DNA from: Coptis chinensis
Lineage: Eukaryota; Streptophyta; Magnoliopsida; Ranunculales; Ranunculaceae
DNA: 64,000 nt
Direction: 5' to 3'
Assembly: GCA_015680905.1 (NCBI GenBank)
Contig: CM027379.1
Coordinates: 102,475,001-102,539,000, forward strand
In this document: positions 35,412 through 46,576 of the stretch, piece by piece
Layout of the letters: the number at the start of each line of letters is the position of its first letter
Numbering within the stretch: position 1 is the first letter of the stretch
Notes under the pieces: generated by a model
The model's input: only the letters and a program-made list of their open reading frames with translations
The model's database searches: none
What the model was told of the DNA's origin: nothing
Made by a program: the position numbers and the translations under genes

Positions 35412-37475
35412 AAATGCATTGAAATAACCTCAAAGAATAGTTAACGGGAAATCAGAAACCGGATATAATTGTATCGAACTAACCTCAAAGCATAAATAAT
35501 CATAAACTAGATGCGGATGCATTGACTAACCTTAAAGAGAGTCATTAACGGAAATTGAAAACCGGATCCAAATGCAATGAAGTAATCTCAAAGACTAATT
35601 AACTAAACATTGAAAAATGGATGAAACCGCACTGAACTAACCTTAATGAATAATTAACGGGAAATTATAAATTTGATGTAACTGCATTGAACTAACCTCA
35701 AAAAATAATTAATGGGAAATCGGAAACTTGATGCAAATGCATTGAACTAATATCAAAAACAATTAACAAAAATTGGAAATCGGATGCAACCGCATTGAAC
35801 TAACCTCAAAGAATAATTAATGAAAACCAAAACCTGGATGCAATTGCATTAAACTAAAATCGAGATTAACTAATGGAAAATAAAAATTGGATGCAAATGC
35901 ATTGAAATAACCTCAAAAAATAGTTAACTAGAAATCTAAGTCGGATGTAAGATCATCATCGACCTCAAAGCATAAATGTCCACTTTTTAGCCTTCTCACA
36001 TGAATAATTACGAGTAATTAGGAACCCAAAACGAAAGTGAATTTATAAAAAATGGAGACCCTTACATATATATAAACTGTATAGAAATTGTAAACTATCA
36101 AACTAACCTAGAAAAACAATTAATAGGAAATCGAAACTGGATCTGAGATGTATTAAACTAACCTCAAAGAGTAATTAACGGAGATTGGAACATGGATGCA
36201 AATACAATGAACTAATCTCAAAGACTAATTAACTAAACATCGAAAATTGGATGCAACTGCTTCAATTAACCTTAATGAATAACTAACTGGAAATCATAAA
36301 GTGAATACAATTGCCCTAACTAACCTCAAATAATAATTAACAAAAATTGGAAACTTGATGCAACTGCATTGAACTAGCCTTAAAGAATAATTAATGAAAA
36401 ATTAGAAACTGGATGCAACGTACTACATTAAACTAATCTCAAAGAATATATAATTAATGGAAAATCAAAAATTTGATGCAAATGCATTGAACTAATAACC
36501 CTAAAACATATTTGTATTATATGTAGAGAGAATAAATGTCTCGACAAATATAGTTTTGCATTTTAAATAGTATTTATTATAAATTTTTTTATTGTGATTG
36601 GGAATGTCTTGCTATTCAAGCAGCTCCAATATTATTTTGGTCACATTGGACATTCTCACAAAACTTTAATCAAACTTATATTATTAAACCTAACAATAAA
36701 AATAAGTCGATGAGTTTTATCAAGGTTTGGTGCTTCCTTTTTATAGAGAATGGTGCAAGAAATTTAAATGAGTAATTAATATAATTTTTATTTTTTCATA
36801 GTTATGCATAGTTGCTAATATTTTTTAGAATAATTTAATATAATGACACCCGTTCATAGGACACGTTCATGTGATAAATCTTTTCAAATGAGAGTAGTGT
36901 ATTTTTTGATGATATGAAAATAATTAATCTGTTTTAGTGATTTGTACACATTAATACATAAGCTGAATGGTGATGATTTACAGCTAAATCACCATAAATC
37001 TAATAAAACTATTATACAAGCTAGATTAAGTTTAAGATAATTCTATTTGAAAATTATGGATTAATATTCTAAACCATAAAGTGAAAATGTTATCTCAATT
37101 TAATCCCTTAGTTTCCAAGTACTTATACACTATAATCGCTGCTCATTAACATATTTCGGTTTATTTTCAATAAAAATATATTATGATTCGAAAATTTGCC
37201 GCTAAATCACTATAAATCTAAGAAAACTATTATACAAGCTAGACCGAGTTTAAGATAATTCTATTTAAAAATTACGGATTAATATCCTAAACCACAAAGT
37301 GAATATGCTATCTCAATTTGATCCCTTAGTTTCCAAGTACTTATGCACCATAATCGTTGCTCATTAACGTATTTTGATTTATTTTTAATAAAAATATATT
37401 CTGATTCAAAAATTTGTGTGAGACATTTTGTAAAGCTTTTTCAGCACACAAAATATTTAATAGATCCCGGGTGTA
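35412..37475 (+). repeat. Composite 55-bp minisatellite unit, copy 3, second part
   Basis: Array D resumes (35412-36500, about 20 units), followed by module E (36501-36920), two F units (36921-37410) and the tail TGTGAGACATTTTGTAAAGC (from about 37416). Joined with 23746-25974, the unit is about 4.3 kb. The tail ends near AATAGATCCCGGGTGTATAA; the same word begins the copy 1/copy 2 junction at about 19745. This is the edge of the satellite block, roughly 1.1 kb from the start codon of the gene at 38593. Confidence 0.85.
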
Positions 37476-37625
37476 TAAATATTTTTCTCTCTATTTAAAT
37501 ATAAATAGATAGGGACGTCGGAATTTTTTTTACTTAGATGTCTGTTCGAGTGTCGCCCGGGCTTTTTATTAGCTAATAACGAGAGGGGGAATTTTCCACC
37601 ATCTCTATCAACTAATACTCTATTA

Positions 37626-38044
37626 GGGCATCTCCAATGGAGGGTGTAAAGAAATTTTACACTCCAAATGTCAAAAAACTCTTTCCAATGGGAGTGTTAT
37701 ACCGTAGGTAATAGAGTATTAGTTAATAGAGAGGGTGGGGAATTTCCCTTCTCACTATCAGCTAATAAAAGCCCGCATAACACTCGAACGTATTATCCGA
37801 GTAAAACAAATTCGGCGTCCCCTATCTATTTATAAAGTCATTAATTTGAAAATTTTATATTTCGGACGCCACTGCTGACATCCGAGTTTAAAATTGAACT
37901 TTTTTACACTTTTCCATCGAGAACAATAGAGAGTGAATATTTATAGATTCTACAATAATTTACAATTAGAGTAGTAAAATCCTAATGGCACCTAGGTGGC
38001 GCCTATGTGGAGGTGTAATTTTACACCCCCCATTGGAGATGCCC
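37626..38044. mobile_element. Harbinger-like MITE, 419 bp, complete
   Basis: The left end is GGGCATCTCCAATGG and the right end is CCATTGGAGATGCCC, an exact 15-bp terminal inverted repeat. TTA flanks both sides (37623-37625 and 38045-38047), the PIF/Harbinger target duplication. It has no transposase. It lies directly beside a related ~95-bp MITE end (38048-38139) and about 550 bases upstream of the start codon at 38593. Confidence 0.85.
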
Positions 38045-38139
38045 TTACCTACGGTATAACACCCCCATTAGAAAGAGTTTTTTGACATTTGGAGTGTAAA
38101 ATTTCCACTCTATACGGTTTACACCCCCTATTAGAGATG
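38045..38139. mobile_element. Terminal fragment of a related MITE
   Basis: It runs from CCTACGGTATAACACCC to CCCTATTAGAGATGTC and resembles the left ~90 bases of the neighbouring MITE in inverted orientation. It is probably an older copy into which, or beside which, the 419-bp MITE inserted. Confidence 0.6.
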
Positions 38140-38592
38140 TCTTTATGTTTGGAAAAGTCAAACAAATAGGGGTAAAATAGTCTTTTTCACATATGTATAA
38201 GAGTATAATTGTAACTTTCCTTTCTTTTTGAAGATCAAAACTTTGTTATTTGTCTTCATTGGTGGGTCTCCTCATCACATGAGAAAGTCAAACAACGGCT
38301 ACCCACAGTTGAATTCGTGCTGTGCACGTGCCTTTTGCAAGTATCCAATAATATTGCAGAATCCACACAACGCCAAGCCAATAACACTAAACAGATCCAG
38401 AATTGGATCCAGTTGTTCACCATAAAATTAAACCCAAGTACGTTCTTTTCCACCTAAGCCCAATACCTGAAAATGACCCATACTAGCCAAAAACCCTCAA
38501 TCTTCACCAAATTCGGCCTCGATTCGAAGAAGGTAACATCTTCGGAGTTGTGTCTTTAAGGGAATGCTTTTGGTCTCCACAATTTCAACAAT
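38140..38592 (+). promoter_or_regulatory. Probable promoter and leader of the UVR/SnoaL gene
   Basis: This is unique-looking sequence between the MITE cluster and the start codon. The part 38140-38456 has an inverted copy at 9120-9430; 38457-38592 does not. A leader intron is possible, since GAAGAAGGTAACATC at about 38528 resembles a donor. No clear TATA box was identified. The position is inferred from the gene model alone. Confidence 0.45.
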
Positions 38593-39868
38593 ATGTCATG
38601 TATAAATAATTTTGGAACACTTTCCGTCTCTCCTTCACACTTGTCAAAACAAAATGAATTTCGCATAAGGAGTTTATCTTTATCTGATTCTGCTTGGTCA
38701 GCCACAAAATTTGGGAAATCAAGTAAGTATTTCTTTTCCTCCCTTTGTTTCAATTGCTCTTTTGCTGCCCAATCGCACTGGACATTAGTGATATCAAAGT
38801 TCCAATGTGGATCGTATGAGATTTCCCGTTTCCTTCTCTCTCTCTGTGTGTGCCAGGTTGGAGAGGGGGAGGGGAACAATCTTGCCGACCTTGGTCTTGA
38901 GAGATGATTAGGCAACTGTTAGTTTGGTTTGGTTGCCTCTACGTCCATAAATGTTGGCTTGGCCAATCAGAATCCCTTTCGCATTACTGTAAGCAAGGTT
39001 TTCTTTCCTTCTAAAACACATAATAAGTTGCAACCACAAATGAAAAATGATGATTTTCCGACGTTTAAGCACTTTATTTTTGGAATGTTGCAGTTTTAAA
39101 TGAGTTTCTGAATTCATAAATTTATGGAAATCGGCTGTTGTTAGTGTCAAAATAACGAAAATAAATTTCTTAAGCAAATACTGTGCTTAGGATGTTTGAA
39201 AAAAGATAAATATTTTCTTTTACTGTTATAGTTCTATATACTGGATTATCATTATTTTACTGAAAAGATTCATTACCATGTATCTCACAGCATTGCACTC
39301 TAAAGTATCTCACAGAGATTTACTTAGAGTATGTCGAGTTAAAAGTGAAGATTTTGATGGAAATTTAAGTCGTGAAGGTACTATTTTGGATGAGCAGACT
39401 TTAGAGCGGGACTTGCAGATTGCTATCGACGAAGAGAACTATGCACAAGCTGCAAAAATCAAGGATAGTCTTCGTTTTCTCCAAGAGGATAGCAAGGCTT
39501 CAGTTTTGGCAGCAAATGCTCGCTTTTATAACTGTTTCAGGAAAGGGGATCTTACTGGAATGCAAGCACTCTGGGCAAAAAGGGACAATGTTTGTTGTGT
39601 GCATCCTGGTGTGAGTGGAATATCTGGTTATGATCTTGTTATGGGAAGCTGGGACTTCGTCTGTGCTGAATATGACTTCCCACTTGAGATTGAGGTGACA
39701 GATGTTGAGGTTTATGTTAAAGGTGATATTGGGTACGTGACATGCATTGAAGTGGTTAAGACCAAAGGCAGCAGCGACTGGGGGAAACAGTTCGCCACAA
39801 ATGTTTTTGAGAAGATTAATGGTCAGTGGTTTATATGCATCCACCATGCTTCTTACGTAGAATTGTGA
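38593..39868 (+). CDS. UVR-motif plus SnoaL/NTF2-like protein, probably plastid (2 exons)
   Basis: Model: exon 1 38593-38722, intron 38723-39290 (GTAAGT...CTCACAG), exon 2 39291-39868; the phases match and give 235 residues. Residues 1-43 are rich in serine and basic residues and poor in acidic ones, like a chloroplast transit peptide. Residues about 81-113 (TLERDLQIAIDEENYAQAAK, then IKDSLRFLQ) fit the UVR motif, a helical interaction motif of UvrB/ClpC-type proteins. Residues about 115-235 form a SnoaL-like/NTF2-like cone fold: ARFYNCFRKGD, then WAKRDNVCCVHPGVSGISGY, then FATNVFEKINGQWFICIHHA near the C-terminus. This combination is known from plant proteins annotated 'nuclear transport factor 2 family'; that name does not imply nuclear transport. 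The biochemical role is unknown to me. The alternative start at 39278 would omit the transit peptide and lies in the intron of this model. The domain is intact and uninterrupted. Confidence 0.75.
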
Positions 39869-40203
39869 AGCAAAGCAATGTATCCCTGACTGCTTAAGAT
39901 TTTCAGTTTCAAACATTTACAGACAGGGTGAATCTGTCAACTGTATGTGCATAGATCCATTTCCTATTTAGCATCTACAGATTTTGGGTAGTTTTCTCTA
40001 TTTCTAAATGCACTGCTATTTATATGAATGGCAGAGAATTACGGCCGTATTCTAACCTTGAAAATTACTCCCTAAACGATCACTATTGGTATGTTTTTTA
40101 TGTGTTTCAGTGCTAATCAACGATGTCTATTTCAGGAGTCGCATTTAAGAAGTCGTTGTAAGTGTGCTTTTCAAGATATATCGACTAAAGATGACTTTCT
40201 GTT
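39869..40203 (+). other. 3' flank of the UVR/SnoaL gene
   Basis: AT-rich sequence after the TGA stop at 39866-39868, probably containing the 3' untranslated region. No perfect AATAAA signal was singled out. Nothing else was recognised. Confidence 0.4.
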
Positions 40204-40211
40204 CCCACAGG

Positions 40212-40560
40212 CAATGCCCAAAATATTGATATTGATGAATATATCGGTGTATCAAAAAACCGATATATATCGGATATATCCAATATTTTTTTGTGACCAG
40301 TTCAAACTATTTAAAATATTAGAAATATAATATCGAAAATATATTGAAAATATCGGATTTATATTAAAAAATGGTAAAAAAGTCAACTGATATATATCGG
40401 ATATATCAATTATATCAATGATATAACGTTTTATATTAGAAATTTTGATATATATCAGAAAAAAAGATTCTATATTCGGTGAATATATATCAAAAATATC
40501 AATATTGATATACCAAAATACCAATATATATAAGATATATCAGCGATATTTTGGTCCTTG
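40212..40560. mobile_element. hAT-type MITE rich in GATATATC words
   Basis: The 8-bp word CCCACAGG flanks the element (40204-40211 and 40561-40568), the target duplication length of the hAT superfamily. The ends are CAATGCCCAAAATATTG and, reverse complemented, CAAGGACCAAAATATCG, matching at 14 of 17 positions. The interior is made largely of TATATCGGATATATC-like palindromes. There is no transposase. It lies about 345 bases past the stop of the UVR/SnoaL gene. Confidence 0.8.
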
Positions 40561-40568
40561 CCCACAGG

Positions 40569-40963
40569 GCACATCTCCTTTCAAGTTATTTATTCGGCTT
40601 GAGATGAATTTATGATCTCACATTTACTTAGAATTTTTAATATATGATATGATCAACACCTAAAGAACCAACATTGATGAATTGACTGTTTCATGCACCA
40701 AAAGTCTCCATCACATTGTTAATAACCGCAGCAGTACCGATACTTTTGATAATGCCATAGCTGAATTACAGCTCCGCCTTCCTGATTTTTCACCTTATTT
40801 TAACCTCAAACATTGTCGTCCCTATAAACCATAGCATGTTTTGGAGGAAGCTTTCAATGGCAAGATTATCACAAGTTTTGAAATATATATTTGAGTTGTG
40901 AGCTCGTCAGAAAGCTGTTTGTTGACGGCTTGAGGTGCGAGCATGCCAAAGACTTTCACCTTG
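40569..40963. other. Intergenic stretch, no confident feature
   Basis: Short degraded coding-like text is possible near 40730-40860, but no family was recognised. The 5-bp word CTATT at 40964-40968 is the target duplication of the Tat element. Confidence 0.4.
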
Positions 40964-40968
40964 CTATT

Positions 40969-41209
40969 TGTATACACAAAAATTACAACCTACAAACTCA
41001 CTAGTATCATTTTCCTCTCACTCTCTCCACGTATCGCGGCAGTTATCTTGCGGTTATGATTCCGCTCTCCCTCTCTCCACGTCTCGCAGCAGTTTTAGAG
41101 CGGTTGGGATACCGCGAATCTGATCCTATGCAACCTGTTTCCCCTTACTATACCGCACCCGGTCCCATTGTCACTACTAACCTCCTAGGTCATGTATACG
41201 ACCCATACA
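40969..41209 (-). repeat. 3' LTR of the Tat element (241 bp)
   Basis: It matches 52279-52631 end to end except that a ~110-bp C/T-rich stretch after CCTCTCACTCTC is absent. On the minus strand it is the downstream LTR. The adjoining plus-strand CCCTCTCTC at about 41214 would be the purine-rich tract on the coding strand. Confidence 0.85.
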
Positions 41210-41819
41210 GATGCCCTCTCTCGGCCTTATTGATGGTCCGCAAATAACGAATGGGCTGAGAACTAACATTTCTCATCTCATACACATTTCGCAGTATACT
41301 TCTCTTTCCTGACCCTGTTACTCTGTCCCCCTATCTTCTTTCTCTCAGCACGTGTCCCACGTGTTCTCTCTGTATTGCCACCTGGAAATACGGCGCACAC
41401 GCCTCGTATTTTGGATCTTCGAAAATCGAGACTCCACGTGTCTCCCTTTTCTTGGTTCTTTTGTTGGTTAATACCCTTTTGCCCCTGCCCCTTCAAATCC
41501 CGCTCAAACCTCTCTCTTCTCTTAAAACCCCCAAAACAGCAAACCCTCACCATCTTTTCAACTTCCTTCAACTTCCTTTTCTTCAAACTCTCCCCACTTC
41601 TTCCCCCTGTTATTTCCTCCAGTAACTCTCCAGCACGGTTCGTGTTCTTGACCTCCATTGTCTTGGCTCTCTCTCGTTACAGGTTTATCTTCCCCTTTAA
41701 TCTGTTTTCCTTTCCTCTCATTATTTGTTTTATTCGCCAGGGTGTCTTTGCTTCCTCACTTTCTTCCTTTCTAAGATTTCATATCTATCTTTTTGTAAAC
41801 TCCCCTCGTAGCACCGATT

Positions 41820-44097
41820 CCATCATGTCTGTATCGGAATCGGAGGCTACCTCAGCCACCCAATCCTCCGCCACCAAATCCGATAAATCTGCGTCTTCTA
41901 CCCCTAGATCTAGTCACCACTCCGCGGACTGATCTGAATCCCCGACTTCTGATTCTACTGAGCCCATCGCTGTTCCCTCTACTTCCAGGAGGAAACCTTT
42001 TCTACCTCCCCCGCCATTCTACTACCGCAGACCCAACCTAGATGCCGTTAAAGCCGCTTATGGCATACCTAGTGACATTATTCTAGAACACGTGTCTGGC
42101 GTCACCCACTTTCCTCACTTGGTAACACCGCGCCCCGGTTATCTCGTCGCTACTGTAGGACAGATAGCGGCCGGTTTGCGTTTTCCCTTGACTCTTCTTG
42201 ACGTCGAGGTCTGTAACCATTTCAACATTCCTCCGTGCCAAGGCATAGGTAACTTCTGGCGTGTTATGTATGCCGCCAACCACTACAATGAGACTCACTC
42301 CCCCAAAATCCAACTCCGCGATATCCTTGCTCACTTCTATATAAAGAAAAACACTAAACTTGGGAGTGTGGGATATCAATCCTTCTGCACTCGTCCACAA
42401 AAGAAGTCTTTTATTCTTCACATCACCACTTCTGACAAGGTGTGGCACCAGTATCCGTTGTATGTGTCCGATAGTTTTTTATCCGCGGACCTCCCTTCGG
42501 AAGTTTCTCTGAGGCATCTCCATTTCCTAACAAGTGGTAAGTAAGCCGTTTTGATTCGCAGTATTTATGTCTCACTTGTCTTTAATTTGTCTTTATTGTT
42601 GGTGATGTAGGTTGGAGACCTGACTCGCGATCCCAGATATACAACGGCGTTTACTCAGAAATTTTCCAATCCCTTCACGAACTAGGGAGTGCACAGTGCG
42701 ACGTCCTCGACATTGATCCGGAAAAAGCCACTCCTCTCTTACTCGACCCTTCTCTAAAAGACATTGGCAAATACCAAGGCCCCCTCTATCGTCTGCCGCC
42801 CCCCAAAGAAAGAAATCCCAAGCCATCCCCACCTCAAAAAAGAAAACGTCCGGCTCACAAGTCCTTCAACTATACCACCAAAATCTCTCATTCACGAGCC
42901 GTTGCCCAACGTGCCGCTGCTGCTAAAACTAAGAATACTACTGCGGACACCCCCACTCCTTCGTACTCTCGTGTGGCCGAGTGGGAAGACGATTTTGCCC
43001 AGACTTCTACTCATACTTCTACTCCCCCGTCTGCTACTGCTATGGATGTGAACAAGTACAAGCTTTGGGACAGCGACTCTGATGGAGATGGGCCTGTCGA
43101 AGTTTCAAACAAGAGCCCTCCCACCAAAAAGGCCAAACTTACTTCTACTGCTCCTCCTCATACCACTGGCCGCAATGAACCTTCACGGTCTGTTATATCT
43201 TCGCGCTACCCCAGACAGGATTCCTTTTAAGCTGATCCTTTAACATCTGGCCCTGTCGAAGTTTGGCATCCCAAGTTCAGGGCTAGGGATCGCGATGTCA
43301 CTACGCGAGACTCAGCTTTGGAAAATCCAGCTGTTGCCGCCTCTTTGTTTTTCAGCTCTCATCTCCCTCGGGATCAAGCTTATGGAGATTCTGGTACCAT
43401 CGCTTCCCATAGGGCCTCCATTTACACTGGATGGGAAAAGGTGTGTGTTATTAACTTTACTTGATCATTATCCTTTGGACTACCCTTTATACCCAATATG
43501 TCTCTGCAGCTGAGTCTAGATATTGGCTATGTGCTGCGCGGCCTTACCAGCACCGTGGAGAATTTGGAGGCGGCGAAGCAGGAAATATATGGCCCTGATG
43601 GCTGGAAAGCAAAATATGCCAAGTTGGAGAAGGATAGGGACGATTTGCGGATCACGGCAGTCAAGGCCCACAAGGAGCTCCAGGTGGCTGAGGACAAGCA
43701 TCGTGACTACGTAGTGGGGGTCAATTCTAAACTGGAAAGCCTCAAAGAGACGGAGAAACTTGCCACTCAAGCTGTTGTAGGCAAGACCGTAAAAGAAGCC
43801 GCGGAGCGATTCTGGAGTCTCGCTGCGAAGAAGATTGCTTGTGAACTACAACAACAACTCGATCAGCTTAGCGCTGCAGGTCGACTTCTTCCAGTGCCTC
43901 CTCCCGGTACAGATACACCATCCGTGGTATCATCGATTGTGCATCTTGAAGCTGCCGAGACCACTACCCATGATGTGACTACTCCCATTACTAATGCTGA
44001 CCCTTCTCCAGCAGAAATGAACGTAGACATCAGCACCGTTGTCGGTGAAGAGGAAAATATTTCTCATGAAGAATTGAATACTGATCCTCAGCAGTAA
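41820..44097 (+). mobile_element. Antisense ORF region of the Tat element (fossil)
   Basis: Opposite to gag-pol, several plus-strand frames run from about 41826 to the stop at 44097. Translated text near 42070-42400 (GYLVATVGQIAAGLRFPLTL, then FNIPPCQGIGNFWRVMYAAN) resembles the plant domain called putative gypsy-type transposon (Transposase_28). A basic, proline-rich stretch follows (42770-43230), then a predicted coiled coil (43498-43900, rich in Lys, Glu, Leu) and an acidic tail. A donor-like GTAAGTAAG at about 42537 and an acceptor-like TGATGTAG at about 42610 suggest splicing. Antisense extra ORFs between integrase and the 3' LTR are known in Tat-lineage elements; their function is unclear. 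The frames are interrupted, so it is treated as a fossil. Confidence 0.7.
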
Positions 44098-44429
44098 CAC
44101 ATGTCGGATTTCTTTCTTTGCAGATTTCTTTGTGATTGTAATTTCAGTGTTGAACAATTATCTTTTGTATGTGTTTGGACAAATGTTTCATCGACACACT
44201 ACATTTGTGTAGTATGTGTTAATCAACTTGCGATGTACTCTTTTTGCACTGTAATTTACTATCTGTCACACTTTCCGATTTCGGCTTTCTTATGATTCGT
44301 TATGCGTTGAAGCCATGGATCTATACGGAACTTTGATTCAATATCTTTTTCATCATCTTTCCAGGAGCTACCTTGATTTTAACCAAGTTATTTGCAGCCT
44401 TTTCATTTGCAAACTTAGTTAGTTATGAC

Positions 44430-45040
44430 CATAGCTAGGGTTGCCCCCATGTTGATTCAGACATACAGTCCGCGAAGGGCTCTTTCCCCCCGCTCACTTT
44501 AATTGTTGTGAAGCTAGTCCGGGTTGCCCCCAATTTGATTCGGACATACAGTCCGCGAAGGGCTCTTCCCCCCCGCTCTCTCTTTGTATAGCTGTGAAGC
44601 TAGTCGGGGTTGCCCCCATTTTGATTTGGACTTACAATCCGCGAAGGGCTCTTCCCCCTCCGCTCTCTCTTTGTATAGATGTGAAGCTAGTCAGGGTTGC
44701 CCCCAGTTTGATTCAGACTTACAGTCCGTGAAGGGCTCTTCCTCCCCGCTCTCTCTCTTTGTATAGTTGTGAAGCTAGTCAGGGTTGCCCCCAGTTTGAT
44801 TCGGACATTAAGTCCGCGAAGGGCGGCTCTTCCCCCTTCTCCTTTGTATAGCTGTGAAGCTAGTCAGGGTTGCCCCCAGTTTGATTTGGACATGAAGTCT
44901 GCGAAGGACTCTTCTCCCCCGCTTCTCTCTTTGTATATCTGTGAAGCTAGTCAGGGTTGCCCCCAGATAGATTCGGACATACAGTATGTGAAGGGATTTT
45001 CCCTTCCCCGCTCTCTTTGAACCGCTATGAAGCTTGTTGT
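44430..45040 (+). repeat. ~86-bp tandem repeat, 7 copies, in the Tat element
   Basis: GTTGCCCCC followed by CCGCGAAGGGCTCTTCCCCC and TTGTATAGCTGTGAAGCTAG recurs with starts near 44441, 44524, 44610, 44697, 44785, 44870 and 44957 (spacing 83-88). The array sits between the antisense ORF and the end of integrase. Tandem repeats in this 3' non-coding region are a known feature of Tat/Ogre elements and can seed satellites. The open frames read through it (44584-45020) are by-products of a period that is partly divisible by three. Confidence 0.9.
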
Positions 45041-45178
45041 GGCAACTATATCCGTAACTTATTTGATTTCTATTATCTACTACTAACTCGATTGGAAGAA
45101 GTGCATGTTTATTTCATAGTCATAATAATAACAATACAAAGAGTGCGCTATCAAATACGGAAAGACTAAACAAAGGTC

Positions 45179-46282
45179 CTAGACATGGAACTTTTTCAAC
45201 ATTCTGATATTCCACGACCTCTCTATCTTTTCTCCTGTCGTAGTCTGTAATCCATAAGTTCCAGATGTACCCTTCTTACTGATGACATATGGACCTTCCC
45301 AGTTTGGCCCCAACTTCCCGTCGTTTTCTTTCTTGGTGGCAGGAGTAACTCGTCGCATCACATAGTCCCCCACCTTGAAACTCCGTGGCTTCACTCGTTT
45401 ATCATACTGTCTCTGCAGAGTCTGATGGTATTCCTCCAACCAAATACGGGCTATCTCTCTTCTCTCTTCAACAAGATTCAAATCCGTGGCTAATATTTTC
45501 TCATTCAGTCCACTTTCCACAGCCTGCGTTCTGGTCGTGGATACTATCATTTCTACTTGAATGACGGCCTCTACCCCGTACGCCATTGCGAACGGTGATT
45601 CATTAGTGGATGTTCTTGGTGTAGTTCGATATGCCCACAGCACATGATGTAACTATTCAACTCATACCCCCTTTCGCTCCTCCAGCTTTTTCTTAAGGTT
45701 ATCCATAATGACCTTGTTTGAAGCTTCGGCCTGTCCATTCCCCTCCGGATTGTAAGGAGCTGAGAACCCTTGCTTCACTTTGAACGCTTGAAGGAAATTC
45801 CGAACTTTCTTCCCAAGAACTGTGGTCCCATTATCCGGCGATTGTCATATGTGGCAATCCAAACCTGCAAATGATATTCTCCCATAGAAATTTGTTCACA
45901 TTCTCTTCCTTGACTTGTTGCAGTGCCACTCCCTCCACCCACTTGGTAAAGTAATCTGTTACCGCTAACATAAACCTCCTTTTACCGCTTGACCACTTGC
46001 CATGGGCAGCGGTCCAACTATATCCATTGCCCATATGGCGAACGGCCACGGGCTGAGCACACTGTGTAACGGCTCAGCGGGCGCATGTATCAGCGGTGCA
46101 AACCTCTGGCATCTTTCGCATCTTTTGGCATATTCTATGGCATCACTCTTCATGTGTTGCCAAAAGTACCCCTGCGAAATCAAACGGTGTGTGGTTGTTC
46201 TCCCCGCTGAATGGCTTCCACAATCCCTTTCGTGCATTTCGGCCAACACTTCCTGAACATGCGGCGGATCGGACCTATGCAT
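45179..46282 (-). mobile_element. Tat integrase region (fossil)
   Basis: The minus strand shows the zinc-binding region (HxxDCGSHSAGRTTTHRL, then CERCQRFAPLIHAPAEPLH), the core domain start (WPFAIWAMDIVGPLP, FTKWVE) and the end (LWAYRTTPRTSTNESPFAMA and a C-terminal WEGPYVI-like segment). The domain is spread over interrupted frames. It lies immediately downstream of the second RNase H. Confidence 0.85.
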
Positions 46283-46576
46283 TTTAACATTGGTCCACCG
46301 AAACTTCTTCTATATAGACTCCATCTATTAAAGTGTATCTTTGGCTCAACTATTCCATTCTACACCTCTCCTGTGTGTTATCAATCTCTACCCCCATCAG
46401 GAAAGTCTTGATGGGCATTATCCAACCAGGATCAATCTCCGTGGTAAGACAAACATTCTCTACTTCCGTGGTACTAGGCTTGTTCAACACCCTTATTTCA
46501 ATAGATATCCCCTCCGTTCCTGGTAATACCGCCGCAACATAAGCCAATGCGTCGGCATGTCTATTTTCTCCGCGAT

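Noticed and set aside
39278-39290. ATG at 39278 as the start of the UVR/SnoaL gene
   Set aside because: An upstream exon with transit-peptide-like composition and a phase-matched donor (38723) and acceptor (39290) fits better; the 39278 ATG would then be intronic. Kept as an alternative.
40230-40550. Simple AT microsatellite
   Set aside because: Clear inverted ends and an 8-bp duplication show it is a hAT-type MITE rather than a plain low-complexity tract.
44584-45020. Cysteine-containing repeat proteins of 60-83 codons
   Set aside because: Read-through of the 86-bp tandem repeat in the Tat element; no independent gene evidence.
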